Positions 44,862 to 53,592 of a stretch of 64,000 nt of DNA are shown piece by piece. The translations under genes and the position numbers were made by a program. The notes beneath the pieces are model-generated. The model did not search any database, was not told where the DNA came from, and saw only the letters and a program-made list of their open reading frames with translations. Source of the stretch: Rhodanobacteraceae bacterium. GTDB taxonomy: Bacteria; Pseudomonadota; Gammaproteobacteria; Xanthomonadales; Rhodanobacteraceae. Numbering within the stretch: the first letter of the stretch is position 1; each line of letters starts with the position of its first letter. The DNA is taken from the NCBI GenBank assembly GCA_009996615.1, contig JAACZU010000007.1:62001-126000 (forward strand), given 5' to 3'.

Positions 44862-45670
44862 CCGATCGTTCCGTCGATCGGGCTGGACGCCGACGCGAAG
44901 CGCTTGCGCGGGATGCGCCCGGCGCGGAACGCGGCGCGGCCGGCCTCGACCGCCAGCTTCATCGCATGTGCCATCAGCACCGGGTCCTTCGCGCCGGCGA
45001 TCGCGGTGTTCATCAGCACGCCATCGCAGCCGAGCTCCATCGCGATCGACGCGTCGGAGGCGGTGCCGACGCCGGCGTCGACCAGGATCGGCACCTTCGC
45101 GTTGTCGACGATCTCGAGCAGGTTCCAGCGGTTCTGGATGCCCAGGCCCGAACCGATCGGCGCGGCCAGCGGCATCACCGCGACGCAGCCGATTTCCTCC
45201 AGGCGCTTGGCCAGGATCGGATCGTCGGAGGTGTAGACCATCACCTGGAAGCCGTCCTTGACCAGCGTCTCGGCCGCGGCCAGCGTCTGCACGACGTCGG
45301 GGAACAGCGTGCGCGGATCGCCGAGCACCTCGAGCTTGACCAGCGCGTGGCCGTCGAGCAGCTCGCGCGCGAGGCGGCAGGTGCGCACGGCGTCCTCGGC
45401 CGTGTAGCAGCCGGCGGTGTTCGGCAGGATCGTGTAGCGGTCCGGCGGCAGCACGTCGAGCAGGTTCGGCGCATCGCGGTCCTGGCCGATGTTCGTGCGG
45501 CGGATCGCGACGGTGACGATCTCGGCGCCGGCGGCTTCGGTCGCGCGGCGCGTCTCGTCGAGGTCCTTGAACTTGCCGGTGCCGGTCAGCAGGCGCGAGC
45601 GGTAGGTCTTGCCGGCGATGACGAGCGTGTCGTCGGCCGGGGCGGGGCGGGATTCGGGGAGGGCGTTCAT
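44858..45670 (-). CDS. thiG: Thiazole synthase
   Basis: A 270-aa TIM-barrel enzyme that forms the thiazole phosphate of thiamine using ThiS thiocarboxylate and deoxyxylulose phosphate. Seen: [37 protein letters not shown], the Schiff-base Lys in [27 protein letters not shown], and [22 protein letters not shown] (in parts). Start at MNALPESRP, 64 bases after thiS stops. Confidence 0.95.
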   Translation of the reverse strand: MNALPESRPAPADDTLVIAGKTYRSRLLTGTGKFKDLDETRRATEAAGAEIVTVAIRRTNIGQDRDAPNLLDVLPPDRYTILPNTAGCYTAEDAVRTCRLARELLDGHALVKLEVLGDPRTLFPDVVQTLAAAETLVKDGFQVMVYTSDDPILAKRLEEIGCVAVMPLAAPIGSGLGIQNRWNLLEIVDNAKVPILVDAGVGTASDASIAMELGCDGVLMNTAIAGAKDPVLMAHAMKLAVEAGRAAFRAGRIPRKRFASASSPIDGTIG

Positions 45671-45734
45671 CGGTCTTCGGTCTGGAGGAGCGGGGCAGGA
45701 GGCGCGCTGCGCGCGTCGATCGGAGCGCTGCGGA

Positions 45735-45935
45735 TCAGCCGCCGCCGATCGCGTGCACGATCTCGACGTGGTCGCCGGCGGCGAGCACGCGCTCGGCATA
45801 CTGGCTGCGCGGCACGATCGCGCGGTTGATCTCGACGGCGATGCGGCGCTCGCCGTAGCCGGCAGCCTCGAGCAGTTGGGCAAGCGTGGTCGCCACGGCG
45901 ATCTCGCGCGCGTGGCCATTCAGGACGATGTTCAT
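45735..45935 (-). CDS. thiS: Sulfur carrier protein ThiS
   Basis: A 66-aa ubiquitin-fold protein. Seen: [20 protein letters not shown]-like middle ([12 protein letters not shown]), and the essential C-terminal glycines (HAIGGG). It is activated on its last Gly to carry sulfur for ThiG. TACAAT ends 6 bases before the ATG. I found no THI-box (TPP riboswitch) upstream. Confidence 0.92.
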   Translation of the reverse strand: MNIVLNGHAREIAVATTLAQLLEAAGYGERRIAVEINRAIVPRSQYAERVLAAGDHVEIVHAIGGG

Positions 45936-45941
45936 GCGCTC

Positions 45942-45947
45942 ATTGTA
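45942..45947 (-). promoter_or_regulatory. -10 box of thiS, probably leaderless
   Basis: TACAAT on the minus strand, 6 bases before the ATG at 45933-45935. No good -35 is visible. Confidence 0.5.
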
Positions 45948-45997
45948 GCGAAGCGGCCCCGGAGATTCGGGATCAGATGTGCGCGGTCGCAGCGTGC

Positions 45998-46085
45998 AGG
46001 GTGGGACGCAGCCGCGCAGCGGCGAGTCCCACCGCCTGCCCGCATCGACGGTGGGACTTGCGCCTGCGGCGCTGCGTCCCACCCC
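45998..46085. repeat. REP-like inverted unit (GTGGGAC type)
   Basis: GGGTGGGACGCAGCCGCGCAG faces TGCGGCGCTGCGTCCCACCCC (in parts), with an inner pair GTCCCACCG/GGTGGGAC. It lies upstream of thiS. Confidence 0.7.
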
Positions 46086-46104
46086 GCCGCTTCTGCCGGA
46101 AAAC

Positions 46105-46132
46105 GAAACGCCGCGCGGATGCGCGGCGTTTC
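46105..46132 (-). terminator. Rho-independent terminator of the DUF6600-like gene
   Basis: Perfect 12-bp stem GAAACGCCGCGC/GCGCGGCGTTTC with a 4-base loop. On the minus strand it is followed by GTTTTCC; it lies 25 bases after the stop codon at 46158. Confidence 0.8.
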
Positions 46133-46157
46133 GGGTCGGGCATGGGACGGAGCTGCG

Positions 46158-48566
46158 CTAGCGACCGCCGTCGTCGTCCTTCTTCTTGCGCTCGGGCGGC
46201 GCGCCGCGCTGTTGCGGCGGCGCCTGGCGCTGCTCACCGCGCGGTTGCGGCGCCTGGCGCTCCATCGGCGCGGGCGCGCTGCGCTGTTGCATCGGTGCCG
46301 GCTCGTAGCGCGGCTGCGGCATTGCACGCTGCTGCGGCGCCTGACGTTCGACCGGTGCCGGTTCATGGCGCGGCTGCGGCATCGCACGTTGCTCGTTGCG
46401 CGGCGGCGCCTGGCGTTCGACCGGCGCCGGCATGGCGCGCTCGACCGGCTGCTGCCGTTCGACGCCACGCGGTGCGCTGATCGTGGAGCGGCCACCGCGC
46501 TCGACCGGCTCGTTGCGCTGCGGTGCCGCGCGCTCCGGCGGTGCCTGGCGTTCGACCGGTGCCGGCGTGGCGCGCTCGACCGGCTGCTGCCGCTCGCCGC
46601 CGCGCGGCGCGCTGATCGTGGAGCGGCCACCGCGCTCGACCGGTTCGTTGCGCGGCTGCGGTGCCGCGCGTTCCTGCGGCTGCGCTGCGCCACGCTCGAG
46701 CGCCGGACGGCCGCGCTCCTGCGGCACCGCGTTGCCACGCTCCGGCGCCGGAGCGGTACGGCCGCCGGCATGAGGGGCGAAGCGCGACGACGGCAGCGTG
46801 CCGCGCTCGGCCGGCGCCTGCTCGCCGCGCGGGGCGACCATGCCCGGCTGCGCGCGCTCGCCTGCCGGTGCGGTCACCGGCGCGCGGCCGGCGCCTTCCG
46901 CACGTCCGCGGACGGCTTCCGGCGCGACGCGCTCGGCGCCCGGTGCGGGCCGCTGCGCGGCGCCACGCGCCGGCAACGGCGGCGGCGTCTCGGCACCGCC
47001 GCGGCCGACCACCTGCACGCGCGATGGCCGGCCCTGCTCGCCCGCCGCCGGGCGCGCGATCTCGCGCAGCTGGGTCGTGTCGAGCGGGCGCGCGTTGTTG
47101 CGTTCGATCGCCTGCAGGCGCGTGGCGATCGGCGCCGGGCGTGGCGGCGGGGCGGTGCGCGCGATCACGCCGCGATCCAGGGCTGCCTCGCGCGGCAGCG
47201 CGGTCGCGGCGCGCGCGTTGGCGGCGACGAAGCTCGCCCGCGTCGGCGCGATCGCCACCTGGCTGACCACCTGTGCGTTGCGCAGGTTGCCCGCGTTGAC
47301 CTGCACGCGCGCATTGGCGACCGGCCGGCCGCCGACGAACGCGTCGCGCGGCACCGCCGTGAACGCCGCCGCGTTGGCGCGGTAGGCGTAGTTGACGCCG
47401 GTGACCGGGCGGCCGCGCGAGTAGTCGTTGTAGACGTTGGTGATGTAGGTGTTGTTGATGATCGTGGTGTTGCGCACGTTGACGTTCGTGAAATAGTCGC
47501 GCGAGGCGCGGTACCACGGCACGTACACGTCGCGCGGGCCGAGCGGGAACCAGCCGACCGGGCCGCCACCGCCGATCGAGATGCTGGCGCCCCAGCCGCC
47601 GCCCCCGACGAACGCCACCATCGCCGGCGCATAGATCGAGGCGACGTGGCGCGGGCCCGGGCACCAGCCCCAGCGGTTGCCGATGTAGGCCCAGCGGCCG
47701 TAGTGGAACGGCGCAAAGCCCCACGGCGCGGCGTCGATCCAGGTCCAGCCCCACGGGTCGACCCACGACCAGTAGCCGTTGCGGTAGGGCGCCCAGCCGA
47801 CGGACACGCTGCTCGGATACCAGACCGCGCCGTACTCGGGCGCCGTGCTCCAGCTGCCGTAGTCGTCCAGGTCGGCGTAGCCGATCACGCTGTCGGAGAC
47901 GTAGCGGGCCGAGACCGAGCGCTCGTAGCGCTGGCTGCGCGAGTCGACCCAACGGTCGAAATCGTCCGGCCGCGGCAGGTCCAGCACCTCGTAGTCGCGC
48001 AGCGCCGAGTCGTTGAAGCGGTACGAATTGCCGGCGCGCACGCTGTAGCTGGCGTTGTCCTGGCCGTACACGTCGCCGCCGCCGGCGAACACGGTGACCA
48101 TCGTCGAGTCGCCCTGCGGGGCGATGTCGATGCGGTAATCGCCCGGCTGGTCGGCGACGAAGGCCAGCGTCGGCGTGTCGACCTCGTAGCTCTGCCCGCT
48201 GGCCAGACGGCGCACGCTCAGGCGCAGCACGCCCTCGGTCAGCTCGATCTGCGCGAGGTTGTCGTCGAGGTTGAGCAGGCTGAAGCTGGTGCGCTCGTCG
48301 AGGCGGACCGCGGCGCCGCCGACGTCGAGCTCGGCGCGCGAGTCGCGGTCGGTGTAGAGCTGGTCGCCGGTGACGAGCGGGCGGTTCAGCGACACCTGCA
48401 CCCAGCGGTTGTCGCCGGCCGGCTGGAAGCTCACGTTGCCGCGCAGGAAGCTGACGCGCGCGACGCGGTCCGGCGGATCGGCGAGCGCGGGGCCGGCGAA
48501 CGCGGCCAGCGCCAGCAGCGCTGCCGCGCACCAGGCTCGCGAAACGGAATGACGCATGATGGACAT
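46158..48566 (-). CDS. Secreted FecR/DUF6600-like protein with low-complexity tail
   Basis: An 802-aa exported protein of unknown function. Seen: signal peptide (about 1-29, AALLALAAFAGPALA); a FecR-like beta domain (RVSFLRGNVSFQP, LVTGDQLYTDRDSRAEL, VFAGGGDVYG); a middle part with many W and G (WVDPWGWTWIDAAPWGFAPFH in parts; DUF6600-like); VNVRNTTIINNTYITNVYND; and from about residue 500 a Pro/Gln/Arg/Ala tail with two nearly identical 45-residue units (VERGGRSTISAPRG..., 46440 and 46575 in DNA). I start at 48566 since AGGAGA is 7 bases before. The tail is likely unstructured. No enzyme motif is seen. Confidence 0.82.
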   Translation of the reverse strand: MSIMRHSVSRAWCAAALLALAAFAGPALADPPDRVARVSFLRGNVSFQPAGDNRWVQVSLNRPLVTGDQLYTDRDSRAELDVGGAAVRLDERTSFSLLNLDDNLAQIELTEGVLRLSVRRLASGQSYEVDTPTLAFVADQPGDYRIDIAPQGDSTMVTVFAGGGDVYGQDNASYSVRAGNSYRFNDSALRDYEVLDLPRPDDFDRWVDSRSQRYERSVSARYVSDSVIGYADLDDYGSWSTAPEYGAVWYPSSVSVGWAPYRNGYWSWVDPWGWTWIDAAPWGFAPFHYGRWAYIGNRWGWCPGPRHVASIYAPAMVAFVGGGGWGASISIGGGGPVGWFPLGPRDVYVPWYRASRDYFTNVNVRNTTIINNTYITNVYNDYSRGRPVTGVNYAYRANAAAFTAVPRDAFVGGRPVANARVQVNAGNLRNAQVVSQVAIAPTRASFVAANARAATALPREAALDRGVIARTAPPPRPAPIATRLQAIERNNARPLDTTQLREIARPAAGEQGRPSRVQVVGRGGAETPPPLPARGAAQRPAPGAERVAPEAVRGRAEGAGRAPVTAPAGERAQPGMVAPRGEQAPAERGTLPSSRFAPHAGGRTAPAPERGNAVPQERGRPALERGAAQPQERAAPQPRNEPVERGGRSTISAPRGGERQQPVERATPAPVERQAPPERAAPQRNEPVERGGRSTISAPRGVERQQPVERAMPAPVERQAPPRNEQRAMPQPRHEPAPVERQAPQQRAMPQPRYEPAPMQQRSAPAPMERQAPQPRGEQRQAPPQQRGAPPERKKKDDDGGR

Positions 48567-48769
48567 CGGTGATCTCCTGGCGCCTACGCCAGCCCGTGGA
48601 CGCGGCAGTGGCTCCCTTACCATCGCCGCCCGGGCCGACAGGCTGCCACCATATCAGCGCAGGCAGGCTGAATGAGAACTTTCGGCTCCGGCGTCTTTGC
48701 GTTTCATTGCGCAATGCTTTAGCGCCGATTCAGAGCGCCGCCGATGCGGACCTGCGCATCCGCGCGCCC

Positions 48770-48799
48770 TTGTCGGGCCGTGGCGCGAACCGCTACTCT
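48770..48799 (+). promoter_or_regulatory. Promoter of tRNA-Gly
   Basis: TTGTCG (48770-48775), 18-base spacer, TACTCT (48794-48799); start expected at about 48806, just ahead of the tRNA. The gap 48567-48769 contains nothing else I can name. Confidence 0.55.
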
Positions 48800-48808
48800 G
48801 TCGCCGTC

Positions 48809-48882
48809 GCGGGTGTCGTCTAATGGCAAGACAGCAGCTTCCCAAGCTGCGAACGTGGGTTCGATTCCCATCGCCCGCTCCA
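48809..48882 (+). tRNA. tRNA-Gly (anticodon CCC), ICE insertion site
   Basis: Seen: acceptor GCGGGTG/CGCCCGC (one G-U pair), anticodon stem GCAGC/GCTGC with loop TTCCCAA (CCC), T stem GTGGG/CCCAT with loop TTCGATT, discriminator T, encoded CCA. Its 3' end is directly followed by integrase-linked DNA; ICEclc-family elements use tRNA-Gly. Confidence 0.95.
48855..48882. other. Probable attachment site (att core) of the ICE
   Basis: The T arm and 3' end of tRNA-Gly (from GTGGGTTCGATTCCCATCG to CCA, in parts) is where such integrases recombine. The second copy should lie at the other end of the element, outside the window, so this is inferred from position. Confidence 0.5.
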
Positions 48883-48891
48883 CTTCAACTT

Positions 48892-49056
48892 TCCATGGTG
48901 TTCCAAGGATGTCCATGGAGTGTTGCAAGTTATTGTCACGATTCGGTTTTTTAAGAATCTTCGATCCAGTGACGTCCAGCGAAATCCACTGACAGCCGGT
49001 CAAAACCGGTACATTAGGTGGTACATCGCAATGCGGAGCTTCCCAGTTCCGCATTG
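48892..49056. repeat. Integrase-side repeats: TCCATGG, GGTACAT and a hairpin
   Basis: TCCATGG at 48892-48898 and 48912-48918 (20 bases apart); GGTACAT at 49008-49014 and 49020-49026; and an inverted repeat CAATGCGGA/TTCCGCATTG at 49029-49056. These lie between the tRNA and the integrase start and may be arm-type binding sites. No other gene is seen in 48883-49121. Confidence 0.45.
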
Positions 49057-49121
49057 TTGCTGGGGGAGCCGGGGCCCGATGGGAAACATGGCACTCAACT
49101 CGCTTTCAAGGAGTTGGGATC

Positions 49122-51047
49122 ATGCTTTCGGACCTCACGGTTCGCCAAGCCAAGGCGACCGGCAAACCGTACACCCTGGCCGACACAGACGGCCTTTCCC
49201 TCTTTGTTTCAGCCACCGGTGCAAAGGCGTGGCACTTCCGCTTCTCGTGGGGCGGCAAGCGCGACCGCATGTCCTTCGGCACGTATCCAGCGCTCTCGCT
49301 GAAGGACGCCCGTGCGCTTCGCGATGAAGCCCGCTCGCTGCTCGCCAAGGGCGTCAATCCGCACAGCGAACGCAAGCGCAGGCGGCACGCGATCGTCCTG
49401 GCCGGCGAGCACACCTTCATGGCCGTCTACGAACAATGGCTGGCCCATCGCCGGCTCTCGCTGGAGGAAGGAAGGCAGACCAGCCTGGAACAGATCGGCC
49501 GCGTCTTCAAGAAAGATGTGTTCCCCTCGCTGCGGCACCTGACCATCTACGAGATCACCCGCGCACACCTGCTGGACATCATCGGCAAGGTGGAAAAGCG
49601 CGGCTCGCTGTCGGTGGCCGAGAAGCTGAGGACCTGGTTCACCCAGTTGTTCACCTACGCCACGGTGGCGATTCCCAACATGGGCGATAACCCGTCCAGG
49701 GACCTGGAAGTGGTCGCGCTGCCATTGCCGCCGGTCGAACACAACCCGTTCCTGCGCATGCACGAGCTGCCAGTCATGCTGCAGACACTGCGCAAGTACC
49801 GCGGGCGCCTGAACACGCAGTTGGGCTTGCGGCTGTTGATGCTCACCGGTGTGCGCACTGGCGAGTTGCGCTTCGCCACGCCCGATCAGTTCGACCTCGA
49901 CCGGGGCCTGTGGATCATCCCGGTGGCCAGGCTCAAGCAGCGCAAGCTGCTCACCAGGAAGAAGCGCAAGCGTCTCATCGACATCCCGCCCTACATCGTG
50001 CCGCTGTCGGTGCAGGCGCAGGAGATCGTTCGCCACCTGCTCGACAACTTCAAGCCGGCCCAGGTCTACCTGATCCCGGGCGACTGGTGCCTCAAGCATC
50101 CCGTCAGCGAGAACACGTTTAACGGGGCGCTCAAGCGCATGGGCTACGAGGACCAGCTGACCGGCCACGGCATCCGTGCCACGATCTCGACGGCGCTGAA
50201 CGAACTCGGGTACCCGAAGAAATGGGTGGACGCCCAGCTCTCGCATGCCGACCCGGACAGGATCAGCGCGACCTACAACCATGCCGAATACGTCGAGCAG
50301 CGCCGCGTCATGATGCAGGACTGGGCCGATCGCCTGGACCTGTTCGAGCAGAACCAGGTCGAGGTTGCCAGCCGGCATCTGACCATCACGCTCCAGGGCC
50401 TGCCGACCATCGCCGGCCAGGCGGCCGCGCAGCCGCCGGTGGTCGACCTCTCCGCGCCGCAACTGATCGTGACCGCGCCGGCGCCCGGCCAACCCGAAGC
50501 GCCGGCATCGGTGCAGCGGTTGTCGGCCGTGCGCATGCCCGAGTACGCACGGCCGCGCCTGTCGGAGGTGCAGCGCGAACGCCAGCAAGTGCTGGAGACC
50601 TTCGAGGCGCCGCACAACCTCTCAGTGGCGGACTACGCCAGGCTCGCGGGCAAGTCGCGCCGCTGGATCACCTACGAGATCCAGGCCGGCAACCTGCTGT
50701 CGATCCACATGGGGCATCGCGGGCAGCGAGTGCCAGACTGGCAGCTCGATCCGCTCAAGCGCAGGCTGGTCCAGTCCGTGCTGAAGCAACTGCCACGGGG
50801 CATCGACACCTGGGACATCTACCACGCACTCCTGCGCTCGTACGAGGCGCTCGGGACACGGCCGGCCATCGAAGCCGTCAACCCAACGAACCTGCACCTT
50901 GCCGCGCGGCTGGTGGCCGCACAGTGCACGCAGGCAAGCGAGCCAGTCGTGACGACCGAGTTCCCTGAGCCGGTCCGGCAAAGCGTGCAGCGGCTGGTGC
51001 GCGAAGCCGTCGCTGCCGATGCCGCCGAAGCGACGCCCGGAGATTGA
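49122..51047 (+). CDS. Tyrosine integrase of a tRNA-Gly ICE (P4/IntB13 type)
   Basis: A 641-aa site-specific recombinase that inserts and excises the element. Seen: N-terminal arm-binding domain (DUF4102-type, MLSDLTVRQAKATGKPYTL), SAM-like core domain (about 95-190), catalytic R245 (TGVRTGEL), H349 and R352 (HGIR), H375 (LSHADPDR) and Y385 (YNHAEY), and an extra C-terminal part of about 200 residues with an SVADYARLAGKSRRWITYE segment that resembles a helix-turn-helix. A length near 640 with this extra part is typical of ICEclc-type integrases. AAGGAG lies 9 bases before the ATG. Confidence 0.93.
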   Translation: MLSDLTVRQAKATGKPYTLADTDGLSLFVSATGAKAWHFRFSWGGKRDRMSFGTYPALSLKDARALRDEARSLLAKGVNPHSERKRRRHAIVLAGEHTFMAVYEQWLAHRRLSLEEGRQTSLEQIGRVFKKDVFPSLRHLTIYEITRAHLLDIIGKVEKRGSLSVAEKLRTWFTQLFTYATVAIPNMGDNPSRDLEVVALPLPPVEHNPFLRMHELPVMLQTLRKYRGRLNTQLGLRLLMLTGVRTGELRFATPDQFDLDRGLWIIPVARLKQRKLLTRKKRKRLIDIPPYIVPLSVQAQEIVRHLLDNFKPAQVYLIPGDWCLKHPVSENTFNGALKRMGYEDQLTGHGIRATISTALNELGYPKKWVDAQLSHADPDRISATYNHAEYVEQRRVMMQDWADRLDLFEQNQVEVASRHLTITLQGLPTIAGQAAAQPPVVDLSAPQLIVTAPAPGQPEAPASVQRLSAVRMPEYARPRLSEVQRERQQVLETFEAPHNLSVADYARLAGKSRRWITYEIQAGNLLSIHMGHRGQRVPDWQLDPLKRRLVQSVLKQLPRGIDTWDIYHALLRSYEALGTRPAIEAVNPTNLHLAARLVAAQCTQASEPVVTTEFPEPVRQSVQRLVREAVAADAAEATPGD

Positions 51048-51074
51048 TCAAGCCAGGGTCGCGCCGAAGTTCGG

Positions 51075-51698
51075 TCAGGCGCTTGCCTGGAGCGCTTGGA
51101 AGAACTGCTCCAGGTGGGTGCTGTCCGTACTTCGACGGCTCAGGAAGTACGTGGTGAGCGTCAGCGCGCCCTCTTGCAAGGGACGCTGGACAACGCCAAG
51201 GGAACGATGACCCTCGATGCGGGCGGCGGGTGCGAGGCAGACGCCGTAGCCGGCGGCCACCAAGGTCATCATCAACCCGAACGATGTGGCCGTCGTGACG
51301 GCCGAGGGAACGACGCCGGCCGCCGTCAGCAGTGAGTCGATCTGCCCGCAGTAGCCCACACAGCCGCGCCCATCCAGGGCGATCCAAGGGTGGTCGGCCG
51401 CCTGCTCCAGGGACACTGACGCGAAGGCCAGCAAGGGGTGATGGGCCGACACGGCCAATGCCAGCGTGTCGCGCCAGACGGGGCGGACATCGATGCCTTC
51501 AGGTGCTGCGGGCGACTGGCAGAGGCCTGCCTCGAAGGCCCCCGTGAGCAGTCCTCGATGCAGATCCTCCAGGCGTTCTTCATGAAGGCGAATGGGGTGG
51601 TTCGGATGGCGCCGGCGATGTTCCGCCATCGGTACCGACAACCGGGGATAGGCCAGGCAGTCCGACAGGGCAATGTTCAAGGGATCGGGAGCGATCAT
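51075..51698 (-). CDS. Orphan LysR-type effector-binding domain
   Basis: A 207-aa protein consisting only of the substrate-binding half of LysR regulators. Seen: DCLAYPRLSVPMAEHRRRHP, LHRGLLTGAFEAGLC, WIALDGRGCVGY, and SFGLMMTLVAAGYGVCLAPA (each within the RBD-II/RBD-I fold). No helix-turn-helix is present and none is encoded just upstream in any frame I can find. It may be a truncated regulator or a stand-alone ligand sensor. It converges with the integrase and diverges from the XRE gene. Confidence 0.75.
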   Translation of the reverse strand: MIAPDPLNIALSDCLAYPRLSVPMAEHRRRHPNHPIRLHEERLEDLHRGLLTGAFEAGLCQSPAAPEGIDVRPVWRDTLALAVSAHHPLLAFASVSLEQAADHPWIALDGRGCVGYCGQIDSLLTAAGVVPSAVTTATSFGLMMTLVAAGYGVCLAPAARIEGHRSLGVVQRPLQEGALTLTTYFLSRRSTDSTHLEQFFQALQASA

Positions 51699-51802
51699 CG
51701 TGTCACCTGCACAACGCCGACACTGGAAAAAACCGGGCGCGACCGGTCGATGAGATAAGTTTAACGTGGTTTAGATTCGCTTTGCGCGTGACGCTTCTGT
51801 TG

Positions 51803-52102
51803 ATGCAGAAGCGATCGGTGCAACGCGGGAGACCCGCAGGGACAAGAACCTATGAAAGCGAGCCAGCGCGCGCTTTCGGCGTTGCCGTGCGCGAGGCACG
51901 GACTGCGCAGGGGCTTGCCCAGGAGGTGCTCGCGGAACAGGCGGGCATCGCCCGGTCGCACATGGGCAAGATCGAGCGCGGCGAGCACATGCCCACGCTG
52001 GTGTTGATCCTGCGGATCGCGAAGGGGCTGGGGTGCTCGGCCGCGACGCTGATGGCCGCGACCGAGGCGCAACTGTCCGAGGAAGAGAGCGGCACCGAAT
52101 AG
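51803..52102 (+). CDS. XRE-family helix-turn-helix regulator
   Basis: A 99-aa DNA-binding protein. Seen: FGVAVREARTAQGLAQEVLA, EQAGIARSHMGKIERGEHMP and TLVLILRIAKGLGCSAATLM, one complete Cro/C1-type domain. Alternative start TTG at 51782 would add seven residues. Such regulators in ICEs control excision or nearby cargo; the target is unknown. Confidence 0.85.
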   Translation: MQKRSVQRGRPAGTRTYESEPARAFGVAVREARTAQGLAQEVLAEQAGIARSHMGKIERGEHMPTLVLILRIAKGLGCSAATLMAATEAQLSEEESGTE

Positions 52103-52222
52103 CCATGCCGTCATGGCGGTGAGGTGTCAACAACGTTCTTGTACGTCAAGGCTGTGACTTGTCAGGTGTTCATTGCCACCTCGCATTTGACACTCGGCCT
52201 TTTTCGTAACATCATTTGTTTC

Positions 52223-52672
52223 ATGAAAAGAGACAGCCGCCTCTCGTCTGTCCTGCATGCGCTGCTGCACATGGCCGAGCAGGATGGACCCGTTACCTCG
52301 GAAACCTTGGCGCTGTGCCTGGGAACCAACCCGGTCGTCGTTCGACGCACGATGGGATACCTGCGGCAAGCGGGAATCGTCACCTCCGAACGAGGCCACG
52401 CAGGAGGATGGCGTATCCACGCCGACCTTGGCAGCGTCACCCTGCGTCAGTTGCACGAAGCCCTGGGAGAGCCGGCGACGTTTGCCATCGGCAACCGCAA
52501 CGAGACACCGGGGTGTCTGGTCGAGCAGACGGTCAATGCGGCACTCGAAGGCACGTTTGCCGAAGCCGAGGCGCTGCTGCTCACGCGGTTTTCGGAAATC
52601 ACCCTTGCCGATCTGGCCTCTGACTTCGCACGCCGGCATGCGGCCTTGCGACACTCAAGGAATAAATCATGA
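52223..52672 (+). CDS. Rrf2-family transcription regulator
   Basis: A 149-aa regulator. Seen: Rrf2 winged helix (MKRDSRLSSVLHALLHMAEQ, RRTMGYLRQAGIVTSERGHAGGW in parts) and VTLRQLHEALGEP. Only one cysteine (GCLVEQ) is visible, so it is unlikely to bind an Fe-S cluster by the usual three cysteines. I start at MKRDSR; a TTGACA lies at 52187-52192. Its stop overlaps the next gene (ATGA), so it probably controls its own operon. Confidence 0.88.
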   Translation: MKRDSRLSSVLHALLHMAEQDGPVTSETLALCLGTNPVVVRRTMGYLRQAGIVTSERGHAGGWRIHADLGSVTLRQLHEALGEPATFAIGNRNETPGCLVEQTVNAALEGTFAEAEALLLTRFSEITLADLASDFARRHAALRHSRNKS

Positions 52673-53592
52673 ATCACGACGTGATCGTCGTCGGCGGAAG
52701 CTACTCAGGCATGGCCGCGACCCTGCAATTGGTGCGCGCACGCAGGTCAGTGCTGGTGATCGATGCGGGCCAGCGGCGCAACCGCTTCGCCAGCCATTCA
52801 CACGGATTTCTCGGCCAGGATGGTGTGCCGCCAGGTGAAATCGCTGCAAACGCACGCCGCCAGCTCGAGGCCTATCCAACGCTGACCTGGCTTGAAGGTC
52901 GGGTGGAAGCGGTCGCCGGGCAGGCGGACGAATTCACCGTCACGACGGCCGATGGCGAGTCGCACCTGGGGCGACGCATTCTGTTGGCGACGGGGGTGAC
53001 CGACCAGCTTCCAGCCATCGACGGACTCGCCCAACGCTGGGGGAAGACGGTTTTTCACTGCCCGTACTGCCATGGCTATGAACTTGGACAGGGACGCATC
53101 GGCATCGTCGGTGCCAGCCCGATGTCCATCCATCAGGCTGAGCTGCTGACGGATTGGGGGGATGTCACCTTGCTCGTCAACGGTGCATTGGAACTCAACG
53201 AGGAAATCAGGTCCACTTTGGAACGCCGAGGCGTGGTCATCGACGAGGCCCGCATCGACAGGATCGAGGGACATGCCGACGTGACGATGGTGGATGGGAG
53301 GCGACTGAGCTTTGCGGGCCTGTTTGTTGCAACACAAACCTCTCCCTCCAGCACTTTGGCCGGGACAATCGGCTGTACACTGGAAGAAACGCCCATGGGC
53401 ATCCAGGTTCGCACCGATGCCGAGAGCAAGACCTCGGTGCCTGGGGTCTTTGCCTGCGGCGACGTTGCGCGGGCACCTCATTCGGTGTCGCTGGCCGTGG
53501 GCAACGGTGCCATGGCCGGTGCCCAGATTCACCGATCACTGCTTTGGCCCGAGACCATCGAGCCAGCGCAAGCGGAAGGCCGCGCTCGATGA
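52669..53592 (+). CDS. Thioredoxin-reductase-like FAD/NAD(P) oxidoreductase (CPYC)
   Basis: A 307-aa flavoprotein. Seen: FAD site VVGGSYSGMAATLQLVRARR (in parts), redox pair in HCPYCHGYE (about 124-132), NAD(P) part GRIGIVGASPMS, and PGVFACGDVARAP. The CPYCHGYE form resembles dithiol oxidoreductases of the GliT/HlmI kind rather than classical TrxB (CATC), which suggests a small-molecule disulfide as substrate. Overlaps the Rrf2 gene by four bases and is overlapped by the methyltransferase gene. Confidence 0.87.
   Translation: MNHDVIVVGGSYSGMAATLQLVRARRSVLVIDAGQRRNRFASHSHGFLGQDGVPPGEIAANARRQLEAYPTLTWLEGRVEAVAGQADEFTVTTADGESHLGRRILLATGVTDQLPAIDGLAQRWGKTVFHCPYCHGYELGQGRIGIVGASPMSIHQAELLTDWGDVTLLVNGALELNEEIRSTLERRGVVIDEARIDRIEGHADVTMVDGRRLSFAGLFVATQTSPSSTLAGTIGCTLEETPMGIQVRTDAESKTSVPGVFACGDVARAPHSVSLAVGNGAMAGAQIHRSLLWPETIEPAQAEGRAR

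Noticed and set aside
45936-46157. TPP riboswitch before thiS
   Set aside because: No THI-box pattern (CTGAGA ... ACCTGATCTGGATAATGCC-like) was found; the space holds a REP-like unit and a terminator.
45609-48572. Plus-strand frame of 987 codons opposite thiG/thiS and the DUF6600-like gene
   Set aside because: Crosses several real genes and a terminator; arginine- and alanine-rich shadow.
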